Positions 23,677 to 32,716 of a DNA stretch of 64,000 nt are shown in pieces. The notes beneath the pieces are model-generated. The model was not told the origin of the DNA, searched no databases, and was given only the letters and a program-made list of their open reading frames with translations. Each line of letters begins with the position of its first letter. Position 1 is the stretch's first letter. Source of the DNA: Aldehydirespirator sp965116965 (GTDB lineage: Bacteria; Actinomycetota; Acidimicrobiia; Acidimicrobiales; Aldehydirespiratoraceae); the NCBI GenBank assembly GCA_965116965.1, contig OZ220743.1, positions 1,612,001 through 1,676,000 on the forward strand, given 5' to 3'. The position numbers were made by a program, and so were the translations under genes.

Positions 23677-24984
23677 ATGTCCTCAGCAATCGTGGCCGGC
23701 ATCGCTCTGGCGCTGGCCGTGTTCTTCGTCATCCTCATCGTGCGGTCCCTGATCGTGATCTGCCCGCCGAACCGGGTGGCTGTCATCTCGGGCCGCAAGC
23801 GGGCCCTGTCCGACGGGCGGACCGTGGGCTACCGGATCCTCAAAGGCGGCCGCACGCTGCGGATCCCGCTCATCGAGAGGGTGGCCTGGATGGACCTCAA
23901 CACCATCCCGTTGGAGGTGTCGGTCACCAACGCCTACTCGAAGGGCGCCATCCCCCTCAATGTGCAGGGCATCGCCAACGTGAAGGTGTCGAGCGGCGAG
24001 GGCCTGCTGGAGAACGCCGCCGAGCGCTTCCTTCACGTCGACCACATGCACATCGGCAAGATCGCCAAGGAGACCCTGGAGGCCAATCTGCGGGGCGTGC
24101 TGGCCACCATGTCCCCCGAGGAGGTGAACGAGGACCGGCTCAAGTTCAGCCAGCAGCTCATCGACGAGGCCGACGACGACATCAAGACGTTGGGGCTGGA
24201 ACTCGACGTGCTCAAGATCCAGAACGTCACCGACGATGTGAACTACCTCGAGTCGGTGGGCCGGCGCCTCACCGCGGAGGTGATCCGGGACGCCCGGGTG
24301 GCCGAGGCCAACCGCACGGCGGAGTCTGAACAGGCCGAGGCGGCCGCCCGCCGGACGGCGCAGGTCGCCCAGATCGAGGCGGACAAGAAGATCGTCGAGG
24401 AGCAGAACGCCCTGCGGGTGCGAACGGCAGAACTAGAGGCCATCTCCAGGGCGCGTGAGGAGGAGGCGCTCGTGGCCGGGGAGACGGCCAAAGCGGTGGC
24501 CAGCCAGGAGTTGGAGACCGAGCGCATTGAATTGGAGAAGCGCAGGGTGGAGGCCGATGTGGTGGTGCCGGCACGAGCCGAACTCGAGGCCCGCCAGCTC
24601 CAGGCCCAGGCCGAGGCGGCCACGATCGTCGAGGACGGCAAGGCCCAAGTGGAGGTGTTCAAGCGGCTCACCGACCAGTACCAGGCGGCCGGCGCAGACG
24701 GCCACGACGTGCTCGTGCTCAACATGCTGCCGGACCTGGTCGACAAGATCGTCGCCACCGTGCAGAACGTGAGCATCGACCGGGTCGCGGTGGTGGACGC
24801 CGGCGGCGGGGGCGGAAACGGCGACGGGAACGGCGACGGCGGCTCGCGAGGGGGCATCCCCGGACTGATGAGTCAACTGCCGGCGTCGCTGGTGGCCATG
24901 ACCGAGCAGATCGAGGCCGCTACCGGCGTGGACATCCTGGCCTCCCTGCGCCGGCGCGACCAAGAGCACGGCGCCGAGGGCTGA
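23677..24984 (+). CDS. flotillin-like SPFH-domain protein
   Basis: This 435-residue protein has an N-terminal membrane segment (IVAGIALALAVFFVILIVRSL, starting at about residue 5, given in part), an SPFH domain (PPNRVAVISGRKR through LRGVLATMSPEEVNEDRLKF) and a long alanine/glutamate-rich coiled coil of about 180 residues. A glycine-rich linker GGGGGNGDGNGDGG and a C-terminal helix close the protein. This is the flotillin order. ATG 23677 is chosen because GGAGGGAAGG lies just upstream and the membrane segment starts there. It likely oligomerises on the membrane with the NfeD-like neighbour. Confidence 0.85.
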   Translation: MSSAIVAGIALALAVFFVILIVRSLIVICPPNRVAVISGRKRALSDGRTVGYRILKGGRTLRIPLIERVAWMDLNTIPLEVSVTNAYSKGAIPLNVQGIANVKVSSGEGLLENAAERFLHVDHMHIGKIAKETLEANLRGVLATMSPEEVNEDRLKFSQQLIDEADDDIKTLGLELDVLKIQNVTDDVNYLESVGRRLTAEVIRDARVAEANRTAESEQAEAAARRTAQVAQIEADKKIVEEQNALRVRTAELEAISRAREEEALVAGETAKAVASQELETERIELEKRRVEADVVVPARAELEARQLQAQAEAATIVEDGKAQVEVFKRLTDQYQAAGADGHDVLVLNMLPDLVDKIVATVQNVSIDRVAVVDAGGGGGNGDGNGDGGSRGGIPGLMSQLPASLVAMTEQIEAATGVDILASLRRRDQEHGAEG

Positions 24985-25001
24985 GAGGCAGAGCGAAGCG
25001 C

Positions 25002-25913
25002 GTGAGCGGGTACCTCGTCGGCAAGAGCATCGCGATCACCGGCGGCGGGGGCGGCATCGGCCGGGAGGTGTCGCTGGCCTGTGCGGCGGAGGGCGCGAAC
25101 GTAGTGGTGGCCGACTACGGCGTCGGGCTGGATGGATCGTCGCCGTCCAGCGAGGTGGCCGACGCGGTGGTGGAGGAGATACGCGCCGGCGGCGGCGAGG
25201 CCGTCGCGGTGGCGGGCGATATTTCCCGCTTCGACGTGGGAGCCGAGATCGTCGAGGCGGCCTGCGACCAGTGGGGCGGCATCGACGGCGTGGTGTGCGC
25301 CGCGGGCGTGCTGCGGGAGCGGATGCTGTTCAACATGAGCGAGCAGGAGTGGGATCACGTGGTCGCGGTCCATCTCAAGGGTCACTTCAACGTGTACCGC
25401 GCCGCGCTCGCCCGGATGCGCAAGCAGCCGTCGGGCGGCTCGCTGGTGGGGTTCACCTCCGGTGCGGCCATTGCCTCCACCGCCCAGACCAACTACTCGG
25501 CGGCCAAGGGCGGCATCATGAGCCTCACGCGCTCGGCGGCCATGACCGCGGCCTCCATCCGGATACGGGGCGGGCCCGCCATCAACGCCAACTGCGTCGC
25601 GCCGGTGGCCCGGACCCGGATGAGCGAGAACGTTCCGTTCGAGATGGAGACCGGGGATCCTTCCGCGGTGGCCCCCATGGTGGTCTACCTGCTCAGCGAC
25701 GCCGGCCGGGACGTCAACGCGCAGATCTACAGCGTCGTGGGACGGCGGATCTCGGTCTGGAACCAGCCCCAGGAGCTGCGCTCGATGTGGTCGGCCGGTG
25801 AGCAGTGGACGCCGGGCGAGATCGCCGAGCAGCTTCCCCGGACCGTCGGGCAGGAGCCCAACTGGGTGATCGCCGACCTGGAGCGGCGCATGGCCGAGAT
25901 GGCCGGCGGCTGA
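25002..25913 (+). CDS. short-chain dehydrogenase/reductase (similar to Rv3548c-type SDRs)
   Basis: This 303-residue SDR has the NAD(P)-binding motif ITGGGGGIGREVSLACAAEG (about residues 12-31), a second-strand acidic residue (VVVADYGVGLDGS), a modified NNAG region (CAAGVLRERML) and the catalytic Tyr-Lys in NYSAAKGG (about 165-172). The long form with VGLDGSSPS and VHLKGHFNVYRAALA resembles the SDR found with steroid CD-ring genes in mycobacteria (Rv3548c type). It immediately precedes an IpdF-like SDR with no gap between stop and start. The substrate is probably a hydroxyacyl-CoA. GTG start. Confidence 0.8.
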   Translation: MSGYLVGKSIAITGGGGGIGREVSLACAAEGANVVVADYGVGLDGSSPSSEVADAVVEEIRAGGGEAVAVAGDISRFDVGAEIVEAACDQWGGIDGVVCAAGVLRERMLFNMSEQEWDHVVAVHLKGHFNVYRAALARMRKQPSGGSLVGFTSGAAIASTAQTNYSAAKGGIMSLTRSAAMTAASIRIRGGPAINANCVAPVARTRMSENVPFEMETGDPSAVAPMVVYLLSDAGRDVNAQIYSVVGRRISVWNQPQELRSMWSAGEQWTPGEIAEQLPRTVGQEPNWVIADLERRMAEMAGG

Positions 25914-26726
25914 GTGGTGGTGGCGGAGCCGGGCGACTGGCCGTGGCCGGCACCTCCCGCCGAGCCGCCCGGGCGAGGATTGCTCGCAGGCAAGCGGGTC
26001 GTCGTCACCGCCGCGGCCGGGGCGGGCATCGGCTCGGCCGCGGCCCGCAGAGCTCTCATCGAAGGCGCCCGCGTCCTGATCTCCGATGCCCACGAACGGC
26101 GCCTGGCCGCCACCCGCGACCACCTGGAGACCGATACCGGCTCGCGGCCCGAGGCCGTCCGGTGCGACGTGACAGCCGAGAGCGACGTGCAGGCTCTGAT
26201 GGACACGGCGGTCGGCTTGCTGGGCGGCATCGACGTGATGATGAACAACGCGGGCCTCGGCGGCTCGGTCCGCTTGGTGGACATGACCGACGAGCAGTGG
26301 TCGTCTGTGCTCGGCGTGACTCTCGACGGCACCATGCGCTGCACCCGGGCCGCGCTGCGACTCATGATCGCGCAGGACGACGGTGGGGCCATCGTCAACA
26401 ACGCCTCGGTGGCGGGCTGGCGGGCGCAGGTCGAGCAGGCCCACTACGCCGCGGCCAAGGCGGGGGTCATGGCCCTCACCCGCTGCGCGGCGCTCGAGGC
26501 CGCCGAACACGGGATCAGGGTCAACTGCGTAGCGCCCAGCCTGGCCTGGCACCCGTTCCTGGCCAAGACCACCGACGAGCAGTTGCTGGCCGACCTGGCC
26601 CGCAAGGAGGCGTTCGGCCGGCCGGCCGAGCCGTGGGAGGTGGCCAACGTGATGGTGTTCCTGGCCAGCGACCTCGCCGGCTACATGACCGGCGAAGTCG
26701 TGTCGGTCAGCAGCCAGCACCCGTGA
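25914..26726 (+). CDS. IpdF-like SDR, steroid CD-ring acyl-CoA reductase/dehydrogenase candidate
   Basis: This 270-residue SDR has VVVTAAAGAGIGSAAARRAL (about residues 29-48), ISDAHERRLAATRDHL, NNAGLGGSVRLVDMTDEQW, NNASVAGWRAQ, the catalytic YAAAKAGVMALTRC, and ends YMTGEVVSVSSQ. These segments strongly resemble mycobacterial IpdF, which acts on a hydroxylated CD-ring CoA thioester in cholesterol degradation. The GTG follows the previous stop directly, so both SDRs form one unit. ipdA and ipdB candidates lie 14 kb away at 40843-42541. The assignment rests on remembered motif similarity, not a search. Confidence 0.7.
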   Translation: MVVAEPGDWPWPAPPAEPPGRGLLAGKRVVVTAAAGAGIGSAAARRALIEGARVLISDAHERRLAATRDHLETDTGSRPEAVRCDVTAESDVQALMDTAVGLLGGIDVMMNNAGLGGSVRLVDMTDEQWSSVLGVTLDGTMRCTRAALRLMIAQDDGGAIVNNASVAGWRAQVEQAHYAAAKAGVMALTRCAALEAAEHGIRVNCVAPSLAWHPFLAKTTDEQLLADLARKEAFGRPAEPWEVANVMVFLASDLAGYMTGEVVSVSSQHP

Positions 26727-26787
26727 GCCGGAGCCTCGACTCATTGGCGGTGCCATGGCGCCGTCTGGCAAGATGTCTCGAATAGCC

Positions 26788-26801
26788 GCCGGCATGCCGG
26801 C
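26788..26801. promoter_or_regulatory. 14-base palindrome upstream of the ABC import operon
   Basis: GCCGGCATGCCGGC is a perfect palindrome 22 bases before the first binding-protein gene. It lies between the previous gene and the Shine-Dalgarno sequence AGAAGGGCAAG, in a position suited to an operator in the 5' region. No repressor gene is adjacent. Confidence 0.35.
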
Positions 26802-26823
26802 TCTACACAGAAGGGCAAGTGGA

Positions 26824-28641
26824 ATGACTGCTCGACCGATTCACAAGCGTTGCGCGTCCTGGTTGGCGGCGCTGCTGGCGTTCTCCTTGGTCGCCGCAGC
26901 ATGCGGCGGGGGAGACGGCGGCGGCGAAGCGCAGCCGTCCCAGGTTGTCGAGACCACCGAGACGGCCGCGCCCGCTGCACCGGACGAGCCGGCCGAAGCG
27001 CCCGCGTCTGCCGAGACGGACGACGAGCCCCTGGTCGCTCCCGTGGATACGACCACCACGACTACACCGCCAGACGATGGGGAAGTGGCGGTCGAGGCCC
27101 CGGCCGAGCCTGAGCCCCAGTTCGGCGGAACGCTGAAGGTCGCGGTCGAAGCCGAGAGCGACGGCCTGAACCCGGCGGCCAACAACTTCGCGGTGTCGGC
27201 CTACATTATGGCCTACCCGGTGTTCGATCCGGTGGCCTACTGGAACACGCAGGGACAGTGGATCCCGTACCTGGCCGAGTCGTTCACCCCGATCAACGAC
27301 GGGCAGTCCTGGCAGATGAAGCTGCGCGAAGGGGTGCGCTTCCACGACGGCACCCCGCTCGGCGCCGACGACGTGATCGCCACCTTCAATGCCCAGCTGG
27401 CCGATCCGATCGTCTCGCTGGCGGTGCGCCCCTACTACCCCGAGGACCTGTCTGTGGCCCTCGTCAGGATCGACGACCTGACGGTGCAGTTCAACCCCCT
27501 CGACAAGTTCGGCTTCTTCCCTCAGTTCATAACCAGCCAGCTCGGGATGATCGCCCCGTCGGAGTGGCTGGCCGCCGCCGCGGATGATCCGAGCCTGAAC
27601 CAGTTCCCGATCGGCACCGGCCCGTTCATGATCGAGAGCCGCACCCAGGACGAGGTGACCGTGCTGGTGCGCAACCCCGACTACTGGGCCGCCGACATCA
27701 CCGATATCTATCTCGACCGCATCGAGGTCTATCCCATCACCGACACGGTCATCGCGGCCGAGCGGGTGGCTGCCGGCGACATCGACCTCATGGTGACCAG
27801 CAACTCCGACGCCATATTGACGCTGCGCGACTCCGAGGGGGTCCAGGCCATCGAGAACGTCCGCTCCAGCGAGGACTTCGCGATGATGAACACGCAGATG
27901 GCGCCCTTCGACGACATCCGGGCCCGGAAGGCTCTCACGCACGCCACCGACCGGGACGCCTACGTGGCCCTCATCCGCCAGGGCGTGTCCCCGCCGGCCG
28001 ACACGATGTTCCATCCCGACCTGATCTGGCACAACCCCGACGTGAAGCAGGAGTCGAACATGCCGGAGCTGGCGGGACCGCTGGTGGACGCATACTGCGC
28101 CGACTTCCCGGCGAACTGCACCGACGGCAAGATCAACATGGAGTTGCAGTACTCGGGGCCGTCGGTGGCTCAGACCCGCATCGCGGAGCTGCTGATCGAC
28201 AGCTGGGAGCCGTTCTTCAACGTGACCGAGCAGGAGCTCCTCCAGGACGACCACATCCTCGAGGTGGCGCTCGGCTTCTACAACGTGGTGACCTGGCGGC
28301 AGTTCGGCGCCGTCGACCCGGACAACGACGTGCTGTGGATGGAGTGCCGAGCGATCAGCTTCATCTCGCTCAACTGGCCGCGCGACTGCGATGAGGAGCG
28401 GGACGCGCTCATGTACGAGCAGCGGGCCACCAACGACCTCGACCGGCGAGTCGAGATATGGCACTGGATCCAGGAGAACCTCCGCGACGCGTACACCTAC
28501 ATCTTCTTCAACCATGCCAACTGGACGATCGGCGCGGGGGACCACGTCCAGAACATCTGCGGCCAGACCTCGCCCGACGGCGTCGAACTGTTCTGCAACA
28601 ACCAGGGCAGGGTGCAGCTCCACCAGGTCTGGCTGAGCTAG
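26824..28641 (+). CDS. peptide/nickel-type ABC substrate-binding lipoprotein, copy 1
   Basis: This 605-residue family 5 solute-binding protein starts with a lipoprotein signal: KRCASWLAALLAFSLVAAAC, with lipid-modified Cys27. A Pro/Thr/Glu-rich linker of about 75 residues (VDTTTTTTPPDD) tethers the binding domain to the membrane. The domain begins GGTLKVAVEAESDGLNPAAN and includes the family motif LREGVRFHDGTPLGADDVIATF. ATG 26824 is chosen because of the Shine-Dalgarno sequence AGAAGG and because the signal peptide begins there. It heads an operon with a second binding protein, two permeases and two ATPases. The ligand is likely an oligopeptide but cannot be read from sequence. Confidence 0.85.
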   Translation: MTARPIHKRCASWLAALLAFSLVAAACGGGDGGGEAQPSQVVETTETAAPAAPDEPAEAPASAETDDEPLVAPVDTTTTTTPPDDGEVAVEAPAEPEPQFGGTLKVAVEAESDGLNPAANNFAVSAYIMAYPVFDPVAYWNTQGQWIPYLAESFTPINDGQSWQMKLREGVRFHDGTPLGADDVIATFNAQLADPIVSLAVRPYYPEDLSVALVRIDDLTVQFNPLDKFGFFPQFITSQLGMIAPSEWLAAAADDPSLNQFPIGTGPFMIESRTQDEVTVLVRNPDYWAADITDIYLDRIEVYPITDTVIAAERVAAGDIDLMVTSNSDAILTLRDSEGVQAIENVRSSEDFAMMNTQMAPFDDIRARKALTHATDRDAYVALIRQGVSPPADTMFHPDLIWHNPDVKQESNMPELAGPLVDAYCADFPANCTDGKINMELQYSGPSVAQTRIAELLIDSWEPFFNVTEQELLQDDHILEVALGFYNVVTWRQFGAVDPDNDVLWMECRAISFISLNWPRDCDEERDALMYEQRATNDLDRRVEIWHWIQENLRDAYTYIFFNHANWTIGAGDHVQNICGQTSPDGVELFCNNQGRVQLHQVWLS

Positions 28642-30494
28642 TGCCCTCCCGATCGACGCGCAACCCGTCGGCGCGCCTGCTGGCGGGGCTCCTGACGCTC
28701 GCGCTGGCAGCGGCGGCGTGCGGAGGCGGCGACGGCGGGGAGCCTCCGGCCCCGACGGCCGCGGACACCACCGAGACAGCCGCTCCGGCCGACCCGGCCG
28801 ACGCCGGTGGAGCAACCGGCGAGACGCCCGCCGCCACCGACACCGAACCGAAGGTCGTGGAGGAGGAGCAGGAACTGCTGGTGGCCCCGGTCGACACCAC
28901 GACCACCACCACTGCGCCGCCACCCGACGGCGACGGAGACGTCGCCGAGGCTCCGGCCGAGCCGGAGCCCCAGCACGGCGGCACGTTGAGAGTGGGCGCC
29001 TTCGCTGAGGGCGACGGCCTCAACCCGGCGGCCAACGCCTTCTCGACGCCCGTGTACCTCATGGCCAACCCGGTCTTCGACCCGCTGGCCTACTACGACA
29101 CCGAGGGCAACTGGGTCCCGGTGCTGGCCGAGTCGTGGACGAAGATCGGCGACGGCTCGTCCTGGCAGATGAAGGTGCGCGAGGGGGTGCGATTCCACGA
29201 CGGGACCGAGCTCGACGCCGACGACGTGGTGGCGACGTTCCAGGCCCAGATCAGCGACCCGTTGCTCTCGATCGCGTTCCAGCCGGGCTTCGACCCCGAC
29301 GAGCCCATCCGCAAGGTCGACGACTACACCGTCGAGTTCGTCGGCGTCCGACCCTCGGCCCACCTGCCCAACGGGTTCACGACCCAGATCGGGATGGTCC
29401 TGCCGTCGGAGTGGCTCGCCCGGGCCGCGGCCGATCCGACGCTCAACCAGATGCCGGTCGGCACCGGCCCGTTCATGGTCGAGAGCCGCATCCAGGACGA
29501 GGTGACGGTGCTGGTGCGCAACCCCGACTACTGGGCCGCGGAGCTGATCGACGTCTACCTCGACCGCATCGAGGTGTACCCCATACCCGACTCCGCCGTC
29601 GCCGCGCAGCGGCTCATCGCGGGAGAGCTCGACCTTATGGTCTCCTCCGAGACGGGGGCCATCCTGACCCTGCGCGACGCCGCCGAGCAGGGCGTTGTCA
29701 CCATCGAGAACCAGCGCGCCGACGAGGCGATGATGATCATCAACGCGCAGAGCCCGGTCTTCTCCGACATCCGGGCCCGCAAGGCCCTCACCTTCGCGAC
29801 CGACCGGGACCTGTACGTGGAACTCCTGCGCGAGGGCACCGCCCCGCCGGCCGACACGATGTTCCATCCCGACCTGATCTGGCGCAACCCCGACATCCAG
29901 CAAGAGACGAACATGCCGGAAGAGGCCGGGCCGCTGGTCGCCGCCTACTGCGCCGACTTCCCGGAGAACTGCTCCGACGGCAGGATCAACATGCGCTTCG
30001 GCGTTCCGGGCCCGTCGGTGGAGAGCGATCGCACCGTCGATCTGATGAATGCGACCTGGGGCGAGTTCTTCAACCTGGACACCTCGGTGAAGCTGTTCGA
30101 CGAGCTGATCATCGATGTGGCGCTGGGCAACTACGACGTGGCCCTGGCGGACGCATTCGGCTCGGTCGACCCCGACAACGACGTGATATTCCTGGAGTGC
30201 GGGGCGATCGGCTTCATCTCTCTGAACTTCGCCCGCTACTGCGACCTCGAGCGCGACGAGCTGATCTACGAGCAGCGGGCCATCGACGACCTCGACCGGC
30301 GGGTGGAGATCTGGCACCGCATCCAGGAGATAATCCGCGACTCGTACAGCTTCATCTTCCTCGCCCACTCCAACTGGACCATCGGGGTGCGCGACAACGT
30401 GCACAACATCTGCGGGCAGATCGGGCCCACCGGCGACGCGCTGTTCTGCAACAACCAGGGCAGGATCTGGCTGCACCAGATCTGGCTGAGCTAG
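28641..30494 (+). CDS. peptide/nickel-type ABC substrate-binding lipoprotein, copy 2
   Basis: This 617-residue paralogue of the preceding protein has the same layout: signal ARLLAGLLTLALAAAACGGG with Cys27, a PT-rich linker, and a family 5 domain with GGTLRVGAFAEGDGLNPAAN and VREGVRFHDGTELDADDVVA. The GTG start shares one base with the preceding stop (TAGTG), so translation is coupled. The ligand-contact regions differ (for example FQPGFDPDEPIRKVDDYTVE against RPYYPEDLSVALVRIDDLTV), suggesting a different substrate for the same transporter. Confidence 0.85.
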   Translation: MPSRSTRNPSARLLAGLLTLALAAAACGGGDGGEPPAPTAADTTETAAPADPADAGGATGETPAATDTEPKVVEEEQELLVAPVDTTTTTTAPPPDGDGDVAEAPAEPEPQHGGTLRVGAFAEGDGLNPAANAFSTPVYLMANPVFDPLAYYDTEGNWVPVLAESWTKIGDGSSWQMKVREGVRFHDGTELDADDVVATFQAQISDPLLSIAFQPGFDPDEPIRKVDDYTVEFVGVRPSAHLPNGFTTQIGMVLPSEWLARAAADPTLNQMPVGTGPFMVESRIQDEVTVLVRNPDYWAAELIDVYLDRIEVYPIPDSAVAAQRLIAGELDLMVSSETGAILTLRDAAEQGVVTIENQRADEAMMIINAQSPVFSDIRARKALTFATDRDLYVELLREGTAPPADTMFHPDLIWRNPDIQQETNMPEEAGPLVAAYCADFPENCSDGRINMRFGVPGPSVESDRTVDLMNATWGEFFNLDTSVKLFDELIIDVALGNYDVALADAFGSVDPDNDVIFLECGAIGFISLNFARYCDLERDELIYEQRAIDDLDRRVEIWHRIQEIIRDSYSFIFLAHSNWTIGVRDNVHNICGQIGPTGDALFCNNQGRIWLHQIWLS

Positions 30495-30501
30495 CCGGGA
30501 G

Positions 30502-30601
30502 AGAGGCCGAGCGAATGGGCGGCGATTCGTGTGAGCCTTCGTGGGCGCTCAGCGAGGCCGTGGCCCGAGCGGCCCGTGAGCGCAGCGAACATGAGCGGAG
30601 A
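30502..30601 (+). repeat. dispersed repeat (AGAGGCCGAGCGG family)
   Basis: It starts AGAGGCCGAGCGAATGGGCG and ends CGTGAGCGCAGCGAACATGA before GCGGAG. It lies between the second and third binding-protein genes. Its right end touches the start of the third gene, which begins two bases later. Confidence 0.75.
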
Positions 30602-30603
30602 AT

Positions 30604-31559
30604 TTGCCGGCATCGACTCGGCGGCCCTGGACCCGTTGGCTGGCGGCGCTGCTGGCGTCGGCGCTGGTCGCGGCTGGCTGCGGGGGCGGCGACGGCGAGC
30701 CGCGTCCCGTAGAGACAGCGGAAGCGGCGAGCCAGCCGGAGTCGGGTCCTTCCGGCGCCGGAGGCTCCAGCGGCCAGGAGGGCTCCGGAGACGCCGGCGC
30801 TGCCGCCGACGGTTCGCCTGCGGCCACTGAGGACGGGACCGGGGCGCCGGAGGCGGACGCCGAACCTCTGCTGTCGCCTACGTGAGCCTGATCCGCCAGG
30901 GCACCTCCCCGCCGGCCGACACGATGTTCCACCCCGACCTGGTCTGGCACAACCCGGGCGTGAAGCAGCAGACGAACATGCCGGAGCTGGCCGGCCCCCT
31001 GGTCGAGTCCTACTGCGCCGACCACCCCCAGAACTGCTCCGGCGGCCGCATCGACATGGAGCTCCACTTCGGGGGCCCGTCGGTCGAGAACACCCGTATC
31101 GCCGAGGTCCAGGCCGACGCCTGGGAGGACTTCTTCAACGTCACAACGGTCGAGGTGCTCCAGGACAAGCTGATCAACGACGTGGTGCGGGGGAACTACA
31201 ACGTGGTCAACTGGCGGCAGTTCGGCTCGGTCAGCCCCGACAACGACATCCTGTGGCTGGAGTGCGCCACGGTCGGCTTCATCTCGCTGAACTTCGCCCG
31301 CTACTGCGACCCCGAGCGAGACGCGCTCATGTTCGAGTCGCGCCGGATCGACGACCACGACCGGCGGGTGGAGATCTGGCACCGGGTCGCCGAGATGATC
31401 CGCGACGCCTACACCTACATCTTCTACTACCACACCAACTGGGTGGTCGGCGCCCGCGACAACGTGCACAACGTCTGCGGCCAGGTCTCGCCCGACGGCG
31501 CCGAGCTGCTGTGCAACAACTCGGGACGGGTGCTGCTGCAGGGAGTCTGGCTGAGATGA
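30604..31559 (+). pseudogene. third binding-protein gene, inactivated by internal deletion and frameshift
   Basis: The first frame encodes a lipoprotein signal (TRWLAALLASALVAAGCGGG, Cys26) and the acidic linker, ending EADAEPLLSPT with a stop at 30885. Four bases earlier another frame opens and encodes the last 225 residues of a family 5 binding protein (LIRQGTSPPADTMFHPDLVW to GVWLR). Compared with the two intact copies, about 300 residues from the linker to YVALIRQG are missing. The join at about 30876 lies in CGCC/TACGTG, consistent with recombination between short matching sequences in a tandem array. The product cannot bind substrate. Confidence 0.85.
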
Positions 31560-31683
31560 GAGGCCGAGCCGTGAACCCCCCGGCGTCCGGCGTGCAGTAG
31601 TAGACTCCCCGGCCGCAGTGACCGCCATCAATGAACCGGATTGCGCCCTGAAGACCACGCTGCGATCGGGGCGGTAGGGGCTC

Positions 31684-32682
31684 GTGGCCAAGTTCGTGCT
31701 GCGCCGGGTGGTCCTGCTGGTCGCGGTGCTGTTCGCGGTGACGTTCCTGGGGTTCGCCGCCATGAACCTGCTGGGAGACCCGCTCGTGAACGTGGTGGGC
31801 GTGCTGGCAGAGCTCGACTGCGAGGGCATCGAGGCCGGTCTCGTCGAGGACACGACGGTGGACGCGGCCAGCCGGGACTGCGACACCGTGGCCGCGGCCA
31901 AGGCCCAGTACCACCTCGACCGGCCGGTACCCGTGCGCTACGTGCTGTGGGTGGGCGACATGGCCACCGGCGACTTCGGAACCTCGTTCCAGAACGACCA
32001 GCCGGTGAGCCAAGTGGTCCGCGAGAAGCTGCCCGAGACGCTGATCCTGCTGGTGATGGCCCAGATCGTCTCGCTCGGGGTCGCCATCCCCTGGGGTGTG
32101 ATCGCCGCATACCGGGCCAACCGGGCCTTCGATCGAGGCTCCACCGTGGCTTCGTTCGGCCTGCTGTCCGTGCCCAACTTCGCGCTGGGAGTCGTGCTGC
32201 TGTACCTGCTGGCCCTGCGATGGCAGGTCTTCCCGTCGGCCTACGAGAGCGACAACCTCGCCGGGCTGGTGTTCTCCATGGTCCTGCCCGCCCTCACGCT
32301 CGGCCTGCCTCTGGCGGCCAGCTACCAGCGGCTGCTGCGCACCGACTTGATCACCACCCTTCAGGAGGACTTCGTCCACATGGCCCGAGCCAAGGGCCTT
32401 CCGCCGCTGCGGATCATGTTCCGCCACGCCCTGCGGCCGTCGATGTTCTCGGTAGTGACCGTCTTCGGCGTGAGCACCGGGGCCCTGATCGGGGGGTCGC
32501 TGGTGGTGGAGCAGATCTTCGGCATTCCCGGCATCGGCCGTGAGATCGTGACCGCCGTGATCCGCGACGACTTCCCGGTGGTACTGGCGATCGTGATGCT
32601 GGTGGCGGTCACCTTCGTGGTGCTCAACTTCCTGGTGGACTTGTTCTACAGCTGGCTCGACCCGAGGGTGAGGGCCCGGTGA
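31684..32682 (+). CDS. ABC peptide-type permease, DppB family
   Basis: This 332-residue inner-membrane protein has an N-terminal segment FVLRRVVLLVAVLFAVTFLG, a periplasmic loop unusually rich in Asp/Glu (ELDCEGIEAGLVEDTTVDAA), and five further membrane spans. The EAA loop, with HMARAKGLPPLRIMFRHALR, contacts the ATPase. It is first of the two transmembrane subunits; the second follows after 34 bases. GTG start with GGTAGGGG upstream. Confidence 0.85.
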   Translation: MAKFVLRRVVLLVAVLFAVTFLGFAAMNLLGDPLVNVVGVLAELDCEGIEAGLVEDTTVDAASRDCDTVAAAKAQYHLDRPVPVRYVLWVGDMATGDFGTSFQNDQPVSQVVREKLPETLILLVMAQIVSLGVAIPWGVIAAYRANRAFDRGSTVASFGLLSVPNFALGVVLLYLLALRWQVFPSAYESDNLAGLVFSMVLPALTLGLPLAASYQRLLRTDLITTLQEDFVHMARAKGLPPLRIMFRHALRPSMFSVVTVFGVSTGALIGGSLVVEQIFGIPGIGREIVTAVIRDDFPVVLAIVMLVAVTFVVLNFLVDLFYSWLDPRVRAR

Positions 32683-32716
32683 ACGCGGTGAACGGGGTGA
32701 GGGGCGTGAGGGTCCG

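Noticed and set aside
24873..26795. 640-codon open frame on the minus strand
   Set aside because: Antisense to two well-supported SDR genes; it shows no domain motifs and is His/Gly/Arg-rich.
26803..30476. Two minus-strand frames of more than 600 codons opposite the binding-protein genes
   Set aside because: Both mirror strongly supported lipoprotein genes and have shadow composition.
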